From contig NZ_QOCZ01000018.1 of the NCBI RefSeq assembly GCF_018207095.1, forward strand, positions 1 through 64,000: a stretch of 64,000 nt of DNA. The letters run 5' to 3'. Source of the stretch: Nocardiopsis sp. MG754419. Lineage in GTDB: Bacteria; Actinomycetota; Actinomycetes; Streptosporangiales; Streptosporangiaceae. Shown piece by piece: positions 8,136-15,843 of the stretch. The notes under the pieces are model-generated. The model searched no databases and had not been told where the DNA came from. It was given only the letters and a program-made list of their open reading frames with translations. Each line of letters starts with the position of its first letter. Position 1 is the first letter of the stretch. A program made the position numbers and the translations under genes.

Positions 8136-9455
8136 TCATCGGTGTGATCGGAGCGCGGTGAGGGCGTGCTCCATGGCCAGGGGCGCATGGCAGGTCAGGT
8201 CGGGGGCCAGGCCCGTACCCTCCCAGGTCGCCCCGGTGCGCGGGTCGGAGGGGGCTCCGGTGGAGACGAACACACTGAGCCCGGACGCGGTGGCGAAGTA
8301 GTCGCCCGGGTTGGCCGCGCCGGCGGTGCGGTGCCCGACCAGGGTGGCGCGCCCCAGGGTCCGCAGGGCCAGGGCGAAGCTCTCCGCCGCCGAGGCCGTG
8401 CCGGCGTCCACCAGGACGTACACGGGCAGGTCCGGCCGACGGGTGTGGTCCGGGTCGGCCGGGGTCCACGACCGCCGCACCCGGCCCTCGCGGGTGCGGA
8501 AGGCGACCACCTCGACGGGGGTGGCGGGCATGAGGTGGTCGATGAGGAACTCCACCATGCTCGGCGCGCCTCCGGGGGTGCCGCGCAGGTCGAACACGAC
8601 GGCGTCGGCGTCGGCCAGCACGCGCAGTCGCTCCCGCGCGGTGGCGGCGGACCCGCGCCCCGCCTCGGTGTCGGGGTCCAGGTCCGCGAACTCGGCGACG
8701 TCGACCACGGCCACACCGTCGGCCCCGGCGGTCACGGTGAACCCCGCACCGTCCTTTGGGGGGCGGGAGGTGCGGGTGCGGCGTCGGACTTCGGAGGTGG
8801 GCAGCACACGGAAATGACCGTCGTGCGGGCGCAGGACCTCGGTGAGGGCGACCGCCACACCGCCGAGGGAATCCGCTCCGGGGAGGGACAGGGCACGGAG
8901 CTCGGTGGCGGCCCGTCGTGCCTCCGTCGGATGCACGTAGTGCTCCTCGACCAGGTCGGCCACCTCCATCACCGCCGCGTCGATGTCGAACCCCGCGGGG
9001 CCCGAGGTCCCGGTGTCCTCTCGCGGCAGGAAGGGGCGCCGTTCCAGAACGGCGAGGGCGGCGGTGACGGTGGCGTTCAGGTCGGTGTCCAGGTCCAGGT
9101 CCAGCCGTCGGGCGGCCGCCGCGGTGTGCCGCCAACGGCGTTCGATGGCGGGCAGCAGTTCCAGGCAGAGCGGGCCGAGTCGCACGCGCCGTTCCCGCCC
9201 GTCCGGGCTCGCGGCCGGGGCGAGCAGTTCGAGCCGGCGCATCTGGGCGACGGTCTGGCTGGTGGCCGACCGGGTCATACCGGTCTCCCGTGCGAGGTCG
9301 CCGATGGACAGGGACAGGTGTCGCAGGAGCGCCCGGGTCACCGGAGTGAACGCGGCGCGGAAGGGGAGTCCGTCGGCCTCGTAAGCGCGGTCGACCGCGC
9401 CGTCCAGAGAGGAGACGAGCCGTCTCAGGTTGGTGCCGAGTGTGGGGGAGGTCAT
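8136..9455 (-). CDS. MarR-type regulator fused to an S41 peptidase domain
   Basis: A 439-residue protein joining two unrelated families. Residues 1 to about 140 are a MarR-like winged helix: LTPVTRALLRHLSLSIGDLA, the recognition region GMTRSATSQTVAQMRRLELL, then a wing DGRERRVRLG. After a short linker, residues 155-439 form an IRBP/tail-specific-protease S41 domain: DIDAAVMEVADLVEEHYVHP, the conserved DGHFRV, VFDLRGTPGGAPSMV, the catalytic-Ser element VDAGTASAAESF (Ser about 355) and LVGHRTAGAANPG. No signal peptide is present, so the enzyme part is cytosolic. The architecture suggests a regulator whose activity depends on, or is altered by, a peptide or acyl ligand, but that is inference. 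It is divergent from a GNAT gene across 89 bp, the usual arrangement of a MarR and its target. The ATG has little Shine-Dalgarno signal. Confidence 0.85.
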   Translation of the reverse strand: MTSPTLGTNLRRLVSSLDGAVDRAYEADGLPFRAAFTPVTRALLRHLSLSIGDLARETGMTRSATSQTVAQMRRLELLAPAASPDGRERRVRLGPLCLELLPAIERRWRHTAAAARRLDLDLDTDLNATVTAALAVLERRPFLPREDTGTSGPAGFDIDAAVMEVADLVEEHYVHPTEARRAATELRALSLPGADSLGGVAVALTEVLRPHDGHFRVLPTSEVRRRTRTSRPPKDGAGFTVTAGADGVAVVDVAEFADLDPDTEAGRGSAATARERLRVLADADAVVFDLRGTPGGAPSMVEFLIDHLMPATPVEVVAFRTREGRVRRSWTPADPDHTRRPDLPVYVLVDAGTASAAESFALALRTLGRATLVGHRTAGAANPGDYFATASGLSVFVSTGAPSDPRTGATWEGTGLAPDLTCHAPLAMEHALTALRSHR

Positions 9456-9468
9456 CGGAAAATCATGA

Positions 9469-9476
9469 CAGTACTG
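9469..9476. promoter_or_regulatory. Candidate MarR operator in a divergent promoter
   Basis: CAGTACTG is a perfect 8-bp palindrome 14 bp upstream of the MarR-S41 start, in the 89-bp divergent region. Short palindromes placed here are typical of MarR autoregulatory sites; this is only positional evidence. Confidence 0.35.
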
Positions 9477-9544
9477 CCGCTTCTTCGGAAGGGGTGCCGA
9501 AAAACCTCTCGCGTGACCTCTCGGGGCCGCCCTAAGCTGGTCCG

Positions 9545-10051
9545 ATGCACAACGACGCGTTCCGGCCGGCCGCCGTGCGGGTGCGGCCCACCCAGGGCCC
9601 GGTGGAGTTCGAGGCCCTCACCGAGGTGTGGCACGGCGCGGTGGTGGCCACGCACGACTTCCTCGCCCCCGAGGACGTCGCCCACTACCGGGAGCAGGTT
9701 CGCGAGCGCCTGCTCGCCCGGTTGGAGGTCCACGTCGCAGAGGACACCGAAGGGCATCCCCTGGGGTTCGTGGGCATGGAGGGCCACCATGTGGCGATGC
9801 TCTTCGTCGCCGACCGTGCCCGAGGTCATGGGGTGGGGACCCTGTTGCTGGACCACGTCGCCGCCCACCATCCGGTCCTGGAACTCGACGTCAACGAACA
9901 GAACCCCGCGGCCCGCGGCTTCTACGAGAGTCGGGGGTTCACGGTGACCGGCCGTTCCCCGCTCGACGGGGAGGGGCGTCCGTTCCCGCTGCTGCACATG
10001 CGCCGGAGCGGTGAGCGGCCGAGGCGCCGGCACGGCCCGACACGCGCATGA
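9545..10051 (+). CDS. GNAT family N-acetyltransferase
   Basis: A 168-residue single-domain acetyltransferase using acetyl-CoA. Visible elements are the N-terminal VRVRPTQGP, the acyl-CoA loop VADRARGHGVGTLLLDHV (the R/Q-x-x-G-x-G/A motif A) and the C-terminal ELDVNEQNPAARGFYESRGF, which is the NxxAxxFYexxGF signature of RimI-like and antibiotic-modifying members. Family resemblance is to YjhQ/YiaC-like proteins; the acceptor is unknown. The start is an ATG at 9545. It is transcribed away from the MarR-S41 gene, which probably regulates it. The C-terminus is basic (RRRHGPTRA) and its stop lies within the terminator hairpin. Confidence 0.9.
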   Translation: MHNDAFRPAAVRVRPTQGPVEFEALTEVWHGAVVATHDFLAPEDVAHYREQVRERLLARLEVHVAEDTEGHPLGFVGMEGHHVAMLFVADRARGHGVGTLLLDHVAAHHPVLELDVNEQNPAARGFYESRGFTVTGRSPLDGEGRPFPLLHMRRSGERPRRRHGPTRA

Positions 10052-10084
10052 GGGGCCCGGCGTCACGCCGGGCCCCTCATGCGC
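10044..10084. terminator. Strong bidirectional terminator
   Basis: A perfect 19-bp stem with a 3-nt loop (TCA), between the convergent GNAT and glycosidase genes and overlapping the GNAT stop codon. Confidence 0.9.
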
Positions 10085-10125
10085 TCTTCCCTCCGCTCCG
10101 GTCGGCACACCGGGGCGGACCCTGG

Positions 10126-11757
10126 TCAGGGCAGACGGACCGGTGCGCTCGCCGGGCTCTCGTGGTGCAGCCGGTCCAGCGCGGTCACGTAGTACGTCGT
10201 GTCCGACCCCTCGGACACGTCGAAGGTCGCCGCGCCGTACTCGTCGGCGCGGACCGTTCCCAGCATGGTGCGCGGGTCCTCGATACCGCAGCGGGCCTCG
10301 TCCGGGTCGGGTTCCCCGTCGAAGGCGTACACCGCGTAGTAGGCGGGGGCCTCATCCGCTCCCGGGGCGATCTCCAACGTGCCGTCGCCGCTCACGTCCG
10401 CCTCCGGCGCCTCGGGTGCGGCGCCGCCCAGGTCGTCCTTGACCGGGATCAGCGCCGGGCTGGAGTAGTGGTCGGCGACCAGGATCTCCGTGGCCTCCTC
10501 TGCGTTGGTGCGCAGGGAGGTCGCGCTGAAGTACACGTCGCCGTGCACCCCCGGGTGGTCGCGGTTGAAGTCCAAGTGGGAGGAGAGTTCGTTCGGGTCC
10601 TCCCAGGCGCCCGCGTTGCCGACCTTGTACGCGGCCTGCCCGATGTACAGGTGCGTGTCGGTGCCCGCGGCGACCTCCTCCCACCAGGGAACTAGGACCG
10701 CGTAGTCGGCCACGGGGAGCCCGATCTCCCAGTAGATCTGCGGGTTGATGTAGTCGAGCCACCCCTCGGTGACCCACGTGCGGCTGTCGGCGTACTGCCC
10801 GTCGTAGGACTCGAAACCGCTGGTGTCGGAGCCTTCGGGGTCGGTCGAGGAGTTCCGCCAGATCCCGAACGGGCTGATACCGAACTTCACGTGCGGCTTG
10901 GCGGCGTCGACCGCCTCGCTCATCTCCCGGACCATCGTGTCGACGTTGTCCCGTCGCCAGTCCTCGATGTCGTCGAACTCCCCGCCGTGCTCGGCGAAGG
11001 TGTCCGCGTCGGGAAGCTCCACGCCCTCCACCGGATAGGGGTAGAAGTAGTCGTCGAAGTGCACGCCGTCCAGGTCGTAGTTCTCGACCGAGTGCATCAT
11101 CGCCTCGATGACGAACTCTCGGGCCTCGGGGATGCCGGGGTCGTAGTAGAGCTTGCCGTCGTAGTCGAACACCCAGTCGGGGTTCTGCCGGGCCGGGTGG
11201 GCCTCGACCAGACGCGAGGGATCGTCGTGCATGGCGATGCGATAGGGGTTGTACCAGGCGTGGAACTCCAGGTTGCGGGCGTGCGCCTCCTCGACGGCGT
11301 ACTCCAACGGGTCGTACCCGGGGTCCCCGCCCTGCTCGCCGGTCAGCCACTCCGACCACGGTTCGTGGGGCGAGGGCCAGAAGGCGTCGGCGGTCGGTCT
11401 GATCTGGACGAACACCGCGTTGAGCCCGTTGTCGACGGCGCCGTCGTAGAGCTCGGCCAGTTCGGACTGCTGCTCCTGCGCGCTCAGACCCTGCTCGGAG
11501 GGCCAGTCGATGTTCTCCACACCGGCGATCCACTCGGCGCGCATCTGTCGCTTGGGCGGCGCCTCCGGGTCGGTCTCACAGGTGTTCCGCTCGTCCGTGA
11601 CGGGTGTGGCGGCGGCCTGGGGTGCGTACAGGAGGGCCGCGGTGAGCGCGGTCGCCAGGGCGCCGGCGAACAGCGTGCCACGTGCGGCGGGGTGGGGGAT
11701 CGGAACCGTGGATGGTCCGGTGCGCGCCCTGGGGCGGTTCCGGTGCGAGTACGCCAA
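10126..11757 (-). CDS. Secreted GHL10/DUF187-type glycosidase-like protein
   Basis: A 543-residue exported protein of the glycosyl-hydrolase-like 10 family (YngK, DUF187), whose characterised relatives act on peptidoglycan or other amino-sugar glycans. It starts at TTG (11757) with an excellent AAAGGAG site 5-6 nt upstream; no ATG nearby is better placed. A twin-Arg-free, Pro/Arg-rich N-terminus is followed by a hydrophobic segment ending APQAAA (signal peptide of about 50 residues). The TIM-barrel region shows RAEWIAGVENIDWPS, NAVFVQIRPTADAFWPS, FHAWYNPYRIA, DLDGVHFDDYFYPYP (probable catalytic acids), KFGISPFGIWRN and DYINPQIYWEIG. A C-terminal domain of about 90 residues (YYAVYAFDGEP...TTYYVTALDRLHHES) is fibronectin-III-like. 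It is monocistronic. Confidence 0.9.
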   Translation of the reverse strand: MAYSHRNRPRARTGPSTVPIPHPAARGTLFAGALATALTAALLYAPQAAATPVTDERNTCETDPEAPPKRQMRAEWIAGVENIDWPSEQGLSAQEQQSELAELYDGAVDNGLNAVFVQIRPTADAFWPSPHEPWSEWLTGEQGGDPGYDPLEYAVEEAHARNLEFHAWYNPYRIAMHDDPSRLVEAHPARQNPDWVFDYDGKLYYDPGIPEAREFVIEAMMHSVENYDLDGVHFDDYFYPYPVEGVELPDADTFAEHGGEFDDIEDWRRDNVDTMVREMSEAVDAAKPHVKFGISPFGIWRNSSTDPEGSDTSGFESYDGQYADSRTWVTEGWLDYINPQIYWEIGLPVADYAVLVPWWEEVAAGTDTHLYIGQAAYKVGNAGAWEDPNELSSHLDFNRDHPGVHGDVYFSATSLRTNAEEATEILVADHYSSPALIPVKDDLGGAAPEAPEADVSGDGTLEIAPGADEAPAYYAVYAFDGEPDPDEARCGIEDPRTMLGTVRADEYGAATFDVSEGSDTTYYVTALDRLHHESPASAPVRLP

Positions 11758-12008
11758 GGTTGCTCCTTTACGGCTTTCTGTCGGGCGGGCAGGGTCCGAA
11801 AGGTCCTGGTGGGTCCGTTCCGGATGTCCTTGTGCGACGGTCAGCTCGGGCTTAGGAGAAAACCTTCATGATTTGACCCTTGAATGCAACACTCCTACGC
11901 CAGGTTGCTGCGAATGAGTCGTATGTGGCTTAAGTGTCGTTTGGGGTGTTTGTGGCGTATCAAGGTGGTCGGGACGCCGGTACTCTCGCGCGGCGCGTCC
12001 CGGCCCGG

Positions 12009-12551
12009 TCAGAGGGCCTCTTGGGTGAGCAGCAGCCCCGCGCCGGTCTGCAACCCCGCGCCGATCCCCTGGAGCGAGAGCTCTCGGAGTCGCTCGCCGT
12101 CCACGACGGTGGCGAGCCCCTCGAAGTGGTAGCGGGCCGGCCTGCCGCCCAGTCGCCGCCACTCCACCGAGGTCACGTCCATCGCCCCCGCGAGTCGTCC
12201 GTCCAGCCACGCATGGAACCCGGGCTCGGCCACGGGGACGCGCTTACCGCTCCTGCCGTCCTCACCGCGTCGTTCCGTGGGGGCCGTGATCAGCTCCCAC
12301 TCGACCGTCTCGCCCTCCTCGTGCAGAGGCAGCGGGTGGAAGGTGGACGAGACCGCCCCCGGTACCTTGCCCCAGGCCGGAGCCGTGTCGGAACTGACCA
12401 ACAGCATGTCCGGTGACAAGCGCGACCACAGCACCCGGGCCTTCGACGCGGGGTCCGGGTCGACGGCGCCGCGCACGGCACGACCCATCACCGTCCACTC
12501 CTGCATGCCGGGGGCGCGTTCGGGGTCGAGAACGATGTTGGTCAGGTACAA
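12009..12551 (-). CDS. Orphan Cas6e (CasE/Cse3)-like protein lacking the catalytic His
   Basis: A 180-residue homologue of Cas6e, the CRISPR RNA endonuclease of type I-E systems. It keeps the family's MYLTNIVLDPER start, RVLWSRLSPDMLLVSS in the first ferredoxin-like fold, and the C-terminal HFEGLATVVDGERLRELSLQGIGAG...GAGLLL, matching the Gly-rich loop (GIGRGKAYGCGLL type). Two things are odd. At the position of the catalytic His (normally M-H-A-A-V) it has M-G-R-A-V, and the Gly-rich loop has lost its basic residues and Cys. It is also shorter than the usual 200-230 residues. No other cas gene and no CRISPR repeat lies in the window. It may be a relic or a repurposed RNA-binding protein. Confidence 0.75.
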   Translation of the reverse strand: MYLTNIVLDPERAPGMQEWTVMGRAVRGAVDPDPASKARVLWSRLSPDMLLVSSDTAPAWGKVPGAVSSTFHPLPLHEEGETVEWELITAPTERRGEDGRSGKRVPVAEPGFHAWLDGRLAGAMDVTSVEWRRLGGRPARYHFEGLATVVDGERLRELSLQGIGAGLQTGAGLLLTQEAL

Positions 12552-12691
12552 GGGGATCCGTTCCGGGTCGGCCCCGCCTGCGCGGGGGAGGCTCGTGTCC
12601 TGGCGGGGCCGGTCGGCCCGGCCCGTGCCGAGCCTCCCACTCTATGATCCGCCCGCGACCCGTGCGGCGGTCGTGGCCACGAGGAACGTCC

Positions 12692-13681
12692 TCAGGAGAG
12701 CGCCTCGTCGATCCGCGGTACCAGGGCGTCGAGTGCGTAGGGCACCGACAGCACCGAGTTGTAGGTGACCGCGCCCCGCTCGTCCAGGCTCGTGGTGACC
12801 ACGGCGTCCTCGCGCACCACGTCGAGGCCGTCGAACACGGCGGCGCCCTCGGTGATGTCGAACTCCTCGTCGTCGCTCATGACCAGCAGCAGGTCGCCGT
12901 CCAGCAGGTCGACCCGTTCGGGCGACAGCTCCACGAAGAAGCCCTCGTCGTCACCGAGGTCCTCGACCGCCTCCGGCACCCCGAACCCGAGGGAGTCCAG
13001 GAACCGGCCACGCGCGTCACCGGGCAGGTAGGCGCCGTAGCGGCCCTCATAGGGCAGGACGGCGGTGCCGACCAGGCCGTCGAAGTGCGGGTGCCGCTCC
13101 CGCGTCCGCTCCAGCAGCGCCTCCGTCTCCTCGTTGAGGGCGGCACCCTCCTCCGGCCGGCCGAGCGCGGTCGCGATCATCTCCGTGGCGTCCTCCCTGG
13201 GCACCGTGTAGGCGGCGACCCCGGTCGGGCGCGCCACCACGGGCGCGATCCGGGAGAGGGTCTCGTACACGCCCTCGTCGAAGCCGGCGGACACCCCGAT
13301 GATGAGGTCCGGGGCCAGCCCGGCGACCTGCTCCACATTCGGTTCGGAGTCGGACTCCACCCGGGTGAGTTCGGCGTCGCCCACCAGTGCGTCGGTCCAG
13401 GGCCCCAGGCCGGACGCGTAGAAGGTGTAGCCGGTGTTGCCCACCGGAACCACGCCCAGGGCCAGGACCGCGTCGGCGTCGGTGACCCCGAGCGTGACCA
13501 CGCGTTCGGGGGCCTCGTCGATGGTGGTGCTGCCGAACTCGTGCTCGATGGTCACCGGGAACGCGCCCTCGGCGGCCGGTTCCGTGGGGTCGTCGGTGCC
13601 CGGTTCGGAGCCGGTGCCGCAGGCGGTGAGGAAGAGCAACAGGGGCAGGGCACGGGCGAGCGCCCGTAGGGCGGGGGACAT
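12692..13681 (-). CDS. Iron-siderophore ABC transporter substrate-binding lipoprotein
   Basis: A 329-residue class III binding protein of the FepB/FecB type, delivering ferric siderophores to an ABC importer. The signal peptide ends in a lipobox (LFLTAC, Cys about 21). The two lobes show VTIEHEFGSTTIDEAPERVVTLG (the entry motif), DAVLALGVVPVG, LAPDLIIGVSAGFDEGVYETLSRIAPVVA linked by a long helix, then the second lobe with RYGAYLPGD, FFVELSPERVDLLDGDLLLVM and a C-terminal SVLSVPYALDALVPRI. Permease and ATPase genes are not adjacent. An iron box lies 20 bp upstream, so repression by a DmdR/IdeR-type regulator in iron-replete cells is expected. Confidence 0.93.
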   Translation of the reverse strand: MSPALRALARALPLLLFLTACGTGSEPGTDDPTEPAAEGAFPVTIEHEFGSTTIDEAPERVVTLGVTDADAVLALGVVPVGNTGYTFYASGLGPWTDALVGDAELTRVESDSEPNVEQVAGLAPDLIIGVSAGFDEGVYETLSRIAPVVARPTGVAAYTVPREDATEMIATALGRPEEGAALNEETEALLERTRERHPHFDGLVGTAVLPYEGRYGAYLPGDARGRFLDSLGFGVPEAVEDLGDDEGFFVELSPERVDLLDGDLLLVMSDDEEFDITEGAAVFDGLDVVREDAVVTTSLDERGAVTYNSVLSVPYALDALVPRIDEALS

Positions 13682-13701
13682 GGGACTCCGTTCGGGTCAA
13701 A

Positions 13702-13720
13702 TGAGGTATGCCTACCCTAA
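13702..13720 (-). promoter_or_regulatory. Iron box (DmdR/IdeR operator)
   Basis: On the minus strand TTAGGGTAGGCATACCTCA matches the actinobacterial consensus TTAGGTTAGGCTAACCTAA at 15 of 19 positions, immediately upstream of the siderophore-binding gene and overlapping where its promoter should be. Confidence 0.85.
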
Positions 13721-14281
13721 TCAGCGCGGGTCGGGGTGGTCCCACCGGGTCCCGGGGGCGGCGGTGCGGGTCCGGTCATCGTCGGGTCGACCCGTCGCCG
13801 GGCCGATCCGGACGCCCGTCGAGCCGTCGTGGGCGTGACCGGATCCCTGAGCGCGGACCTGCGGGCGGAGGTGCGGCCCTGCCCACCCTCCGGGCCCCGG
13901 GCCTGGTCGCGCACGCCGCGACCATCCGTGCGCGGGGGTGCGGACGCCGCTCCGTCGCCGCCGTTCACCGGTCGGAGTTCACGGAGGCGCGCGCCCGGGG
14001 TGGTTGACAGTACGGGGGCGCATCCCTCACTGTCGGCGGTATGACTACCCCCTCGTCGCACCGACCGGCCGCTCGCCCGTGCCCCTCGGTCGACAGGGCG
14101 CGTCGCGGCACGCCGGGACTGGTCCTGCGCCGCGGACGCCTGGGTTCGCCTCCCCGTCGTTGATCCACCGGGTCCGTGTCCGGACCCGGTTCCACGCGCG
14201 TCGAGAACACTCCGCGCTGTGCCGAGACCTCGTTCCGCACGTCCCTTTCGGACGATCGCCGCTATTTCCTACCGGAAAGAC
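13721..14281. other. Non-coding high-GC intergenic region
   Basis: About 560 bp between divergent genes. Open frames exist on both strands but lack start signals, domains and coding-type bias. It must hold the promoter of the downstream dioxygenase. Confidence 0.5.
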
Positions 14282-15232
14282 ATGAATATGGTCGCCACCG
14301 TGAACACCGCCGTGCCGGCACCACCCCGCCTCCGTGAGAGCGCCGCCGTCGACACCGCCCTGGTCGAGGGTCCGCGCACGCTGCACCGTCTCGCCGACGG
14401 AGCGCCCTCCCGTCCCTACACCCGCTTCGAGGTCCGTCCTCTGGGCGCGCTCATCGGCGCCGAGATCCACGGTGTCGACCTGCGCGAGGACATCGACGAG
14501 GAGCTGCGGGCCGAACTCCACCGTGCGCTGCTGGAGTTCAAGGTGATCTTCTTCCGCGACCAGCCCATCGACTCCGACCGCCAGCAGCGGATCGCCCGCC
14601 TGTGGGGCGAGCTGGAGACCAACCCCTTCATCGAACAGGGCGACGACGCCCATGTCGCCCGCTTCTCCAAGGGCGGGGCCCCGGCCGGCTACGAGAACGT
14701 CTGGCACACCGACGTCACCTGGCGGGAGGCGCCCGCCATGGGCGCGATCCTGCGCCTGGTCGAGGTGCCGCCGATGGGCGGGGACACGCTGTGGGCGGAC
14801 ATGGCCGCCGCCTACGACAACCTTCCCCAGGACGTCAAGGACCGCATCGAGGGCCGCACCGCCGTGCACGACGTCATCCCCGGCTTCGTCCGATTCCTCG
14901 ACGAGGACCGGCTCCTGCAGTGGCAGGACCGCTTCCCGCCGGTCGAGCACCCCGTGGTGCGCATCCACCCCGAGACCGGGCGTAAGACGCTGTTCGTCAA
15001 CGTCTCCTTCACCACCCGCATCGTCGGACTGCCGCAGCAGGAGAGCGACGAACTGCTGCGCTTCCTGTTCCAGCAGGCCCACGCCCCCGAGTTCCAGGTT
15101 CGCTTCCAGTGGGAGGCGAACTCCATCGCGTTCTGGGACAACCGGGCCACCCAGCACTACGCGGTGAACGACTACCACCCGCACCGCCGCGTGGCCGAGC
15201 GCGTCGCGATCGTCGGCGACCGCCCGTTCTGA
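14282..15232 (+). CDS. TauD/TfdA-family Fe(II)/2-oxoglutarate dioxygenase
   Basis: A 316-residue non-haem iron oxygenase of the taurine dioxygenase family. It uses 2-oxoglutarate and O2 to hydroxylate, and often desulfonate or cleave, a small organic acid. The iron triad is visible: NVWHTDVTW (His-x-Asp) and the distal His in RATQHYAVNDY, with the 2-oxoglutarate-binding Arg in HRRVAERVAI. Other landmarks are FEVRPLGALIGAEIHGVDL at the N-terminus, VIFFRDQPI, and GGDTLWADMAAAYD. The start is ATG 14282 after GGAAAG. The N-terminal 40 or so residues are longer than in TauD. The substrate (taurine, sulfate ester, phenoxyacid or other) cannot be told from the sequence, and no sulfonate transporter lies nearby. 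Confidence 0.9.
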   Translation: MNMVATVNTAVPAPPRLRESAAVDTALVEGPRTLHRLADGAPSRPYTRFEVRPLGALIGAEIHGVDLREDIDEELRAELHRALLEFKVIFFRDQPIDSDRQQRIARLWGELETNPFIEQGDDAHVARFSKGGAPAGYENVWHTDVTWREAPAMGAILRLVEVPPMGGDTLWADMAAAYDNLPQDVKDRIEGRTAVHDVIPGFVRFLDEDRLLQWQDRFPPVEHPVVRIHPETGRKTLFVNVSFTTRIVGLPQQESDELLRFLFQQAHAPEFQVRFQWEANSIAFWDNRATQHYAVNDYHPHRRVAERVAIVGDRPF

Positions 15233-15289
15233 ACCGGGTGACCGTGGTGCCGGCCCCGCTTCGGCGGGCCGGCCCCACGGTCGGGGTCA

Positions 15290-15830
15290 TCCGGACCGTG
15301 TGCGCGGGGCCGGGCTCACCGCTACGGCCCCCGGCCACCACCACGACGATCGCGTACACGGACGGGGCATCGCCACGAGGGTCGAGGCGAGCACCGCACC
15401 GGTGAGCGTCGGAAGGGTGGAGGTCCCGAGTGACTCCGCCACCTGCGGCGCCGAACTGTTCCGCCCCCGCTGTGCGGTCCTGGACACTGTCAGGACGGTG
15501 GTGCTGATCAGCGGACGGACCATCCCCGTTCCGACGGACACCGGCGCACGACCCGCCACCGCCACCGGTACGGGCAGAAGCCCGCCGACGGGCGCAGCGG
15601 ACCGCGCCGGTCTGCTCACGAACCGGCCACCGTCATCCCGACCAGCCCGGTGGTCACCGCCGTCGCGAAGGCCGACGAGTACCACCGCTCCGCGCCCAGC
15701 TCCGGCGCGATCACCGGCAGCGCGGTGGTCACGGCGCAGGACTCGAAGGCGACGAAGGACATGAGGGCGAACACGCTCGGCACCCACGGCCGGTTCCCCG
15801 ACCTCGGAAGACCGGCGGGGTCCCGAGGCC
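15290..15830 (-). pseudogene. Decayed MFS (EmrB/QacA-type) transporter
   Basis: On the minus strand, translation of about 15620-15810 gives VFALMSFVAFESCAVTTALP and, further on, SAFATAVTTGLVGMTVAG, the first two helices of a DHA2-type multidrug permease. A stop follows. In another frame, about 15300-15620, come PLISTTVLTVSRTAQRGRNS, APQVAESLGTS and LTGAVLAST, like the last third of the same family. A further frame change precedes VYAIVVVVAGG. The middle of the protein (about 250 codons) is missing. This is a deletion-plus-frameshift pseudogene lying next to an intact oxidoreductase. Confidence 0.6.
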
Positions 15831-15843
15831 TTCCGCCGCGTGC

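Noticed and set aside
7960-9135. Upstream extension of the alpha/beta hydrolase frame (total 677 codons)
   Set aside because: The extension overlaps the MarR-S41 gene in another frame and reads as Arg/Pro/Gly-rich noise.
11866-12700. CRISPR repeats near the Cas6e-like gene
   Set aside because: No repeated 28-30-bp unit with spacers was seen on either side of the gene.
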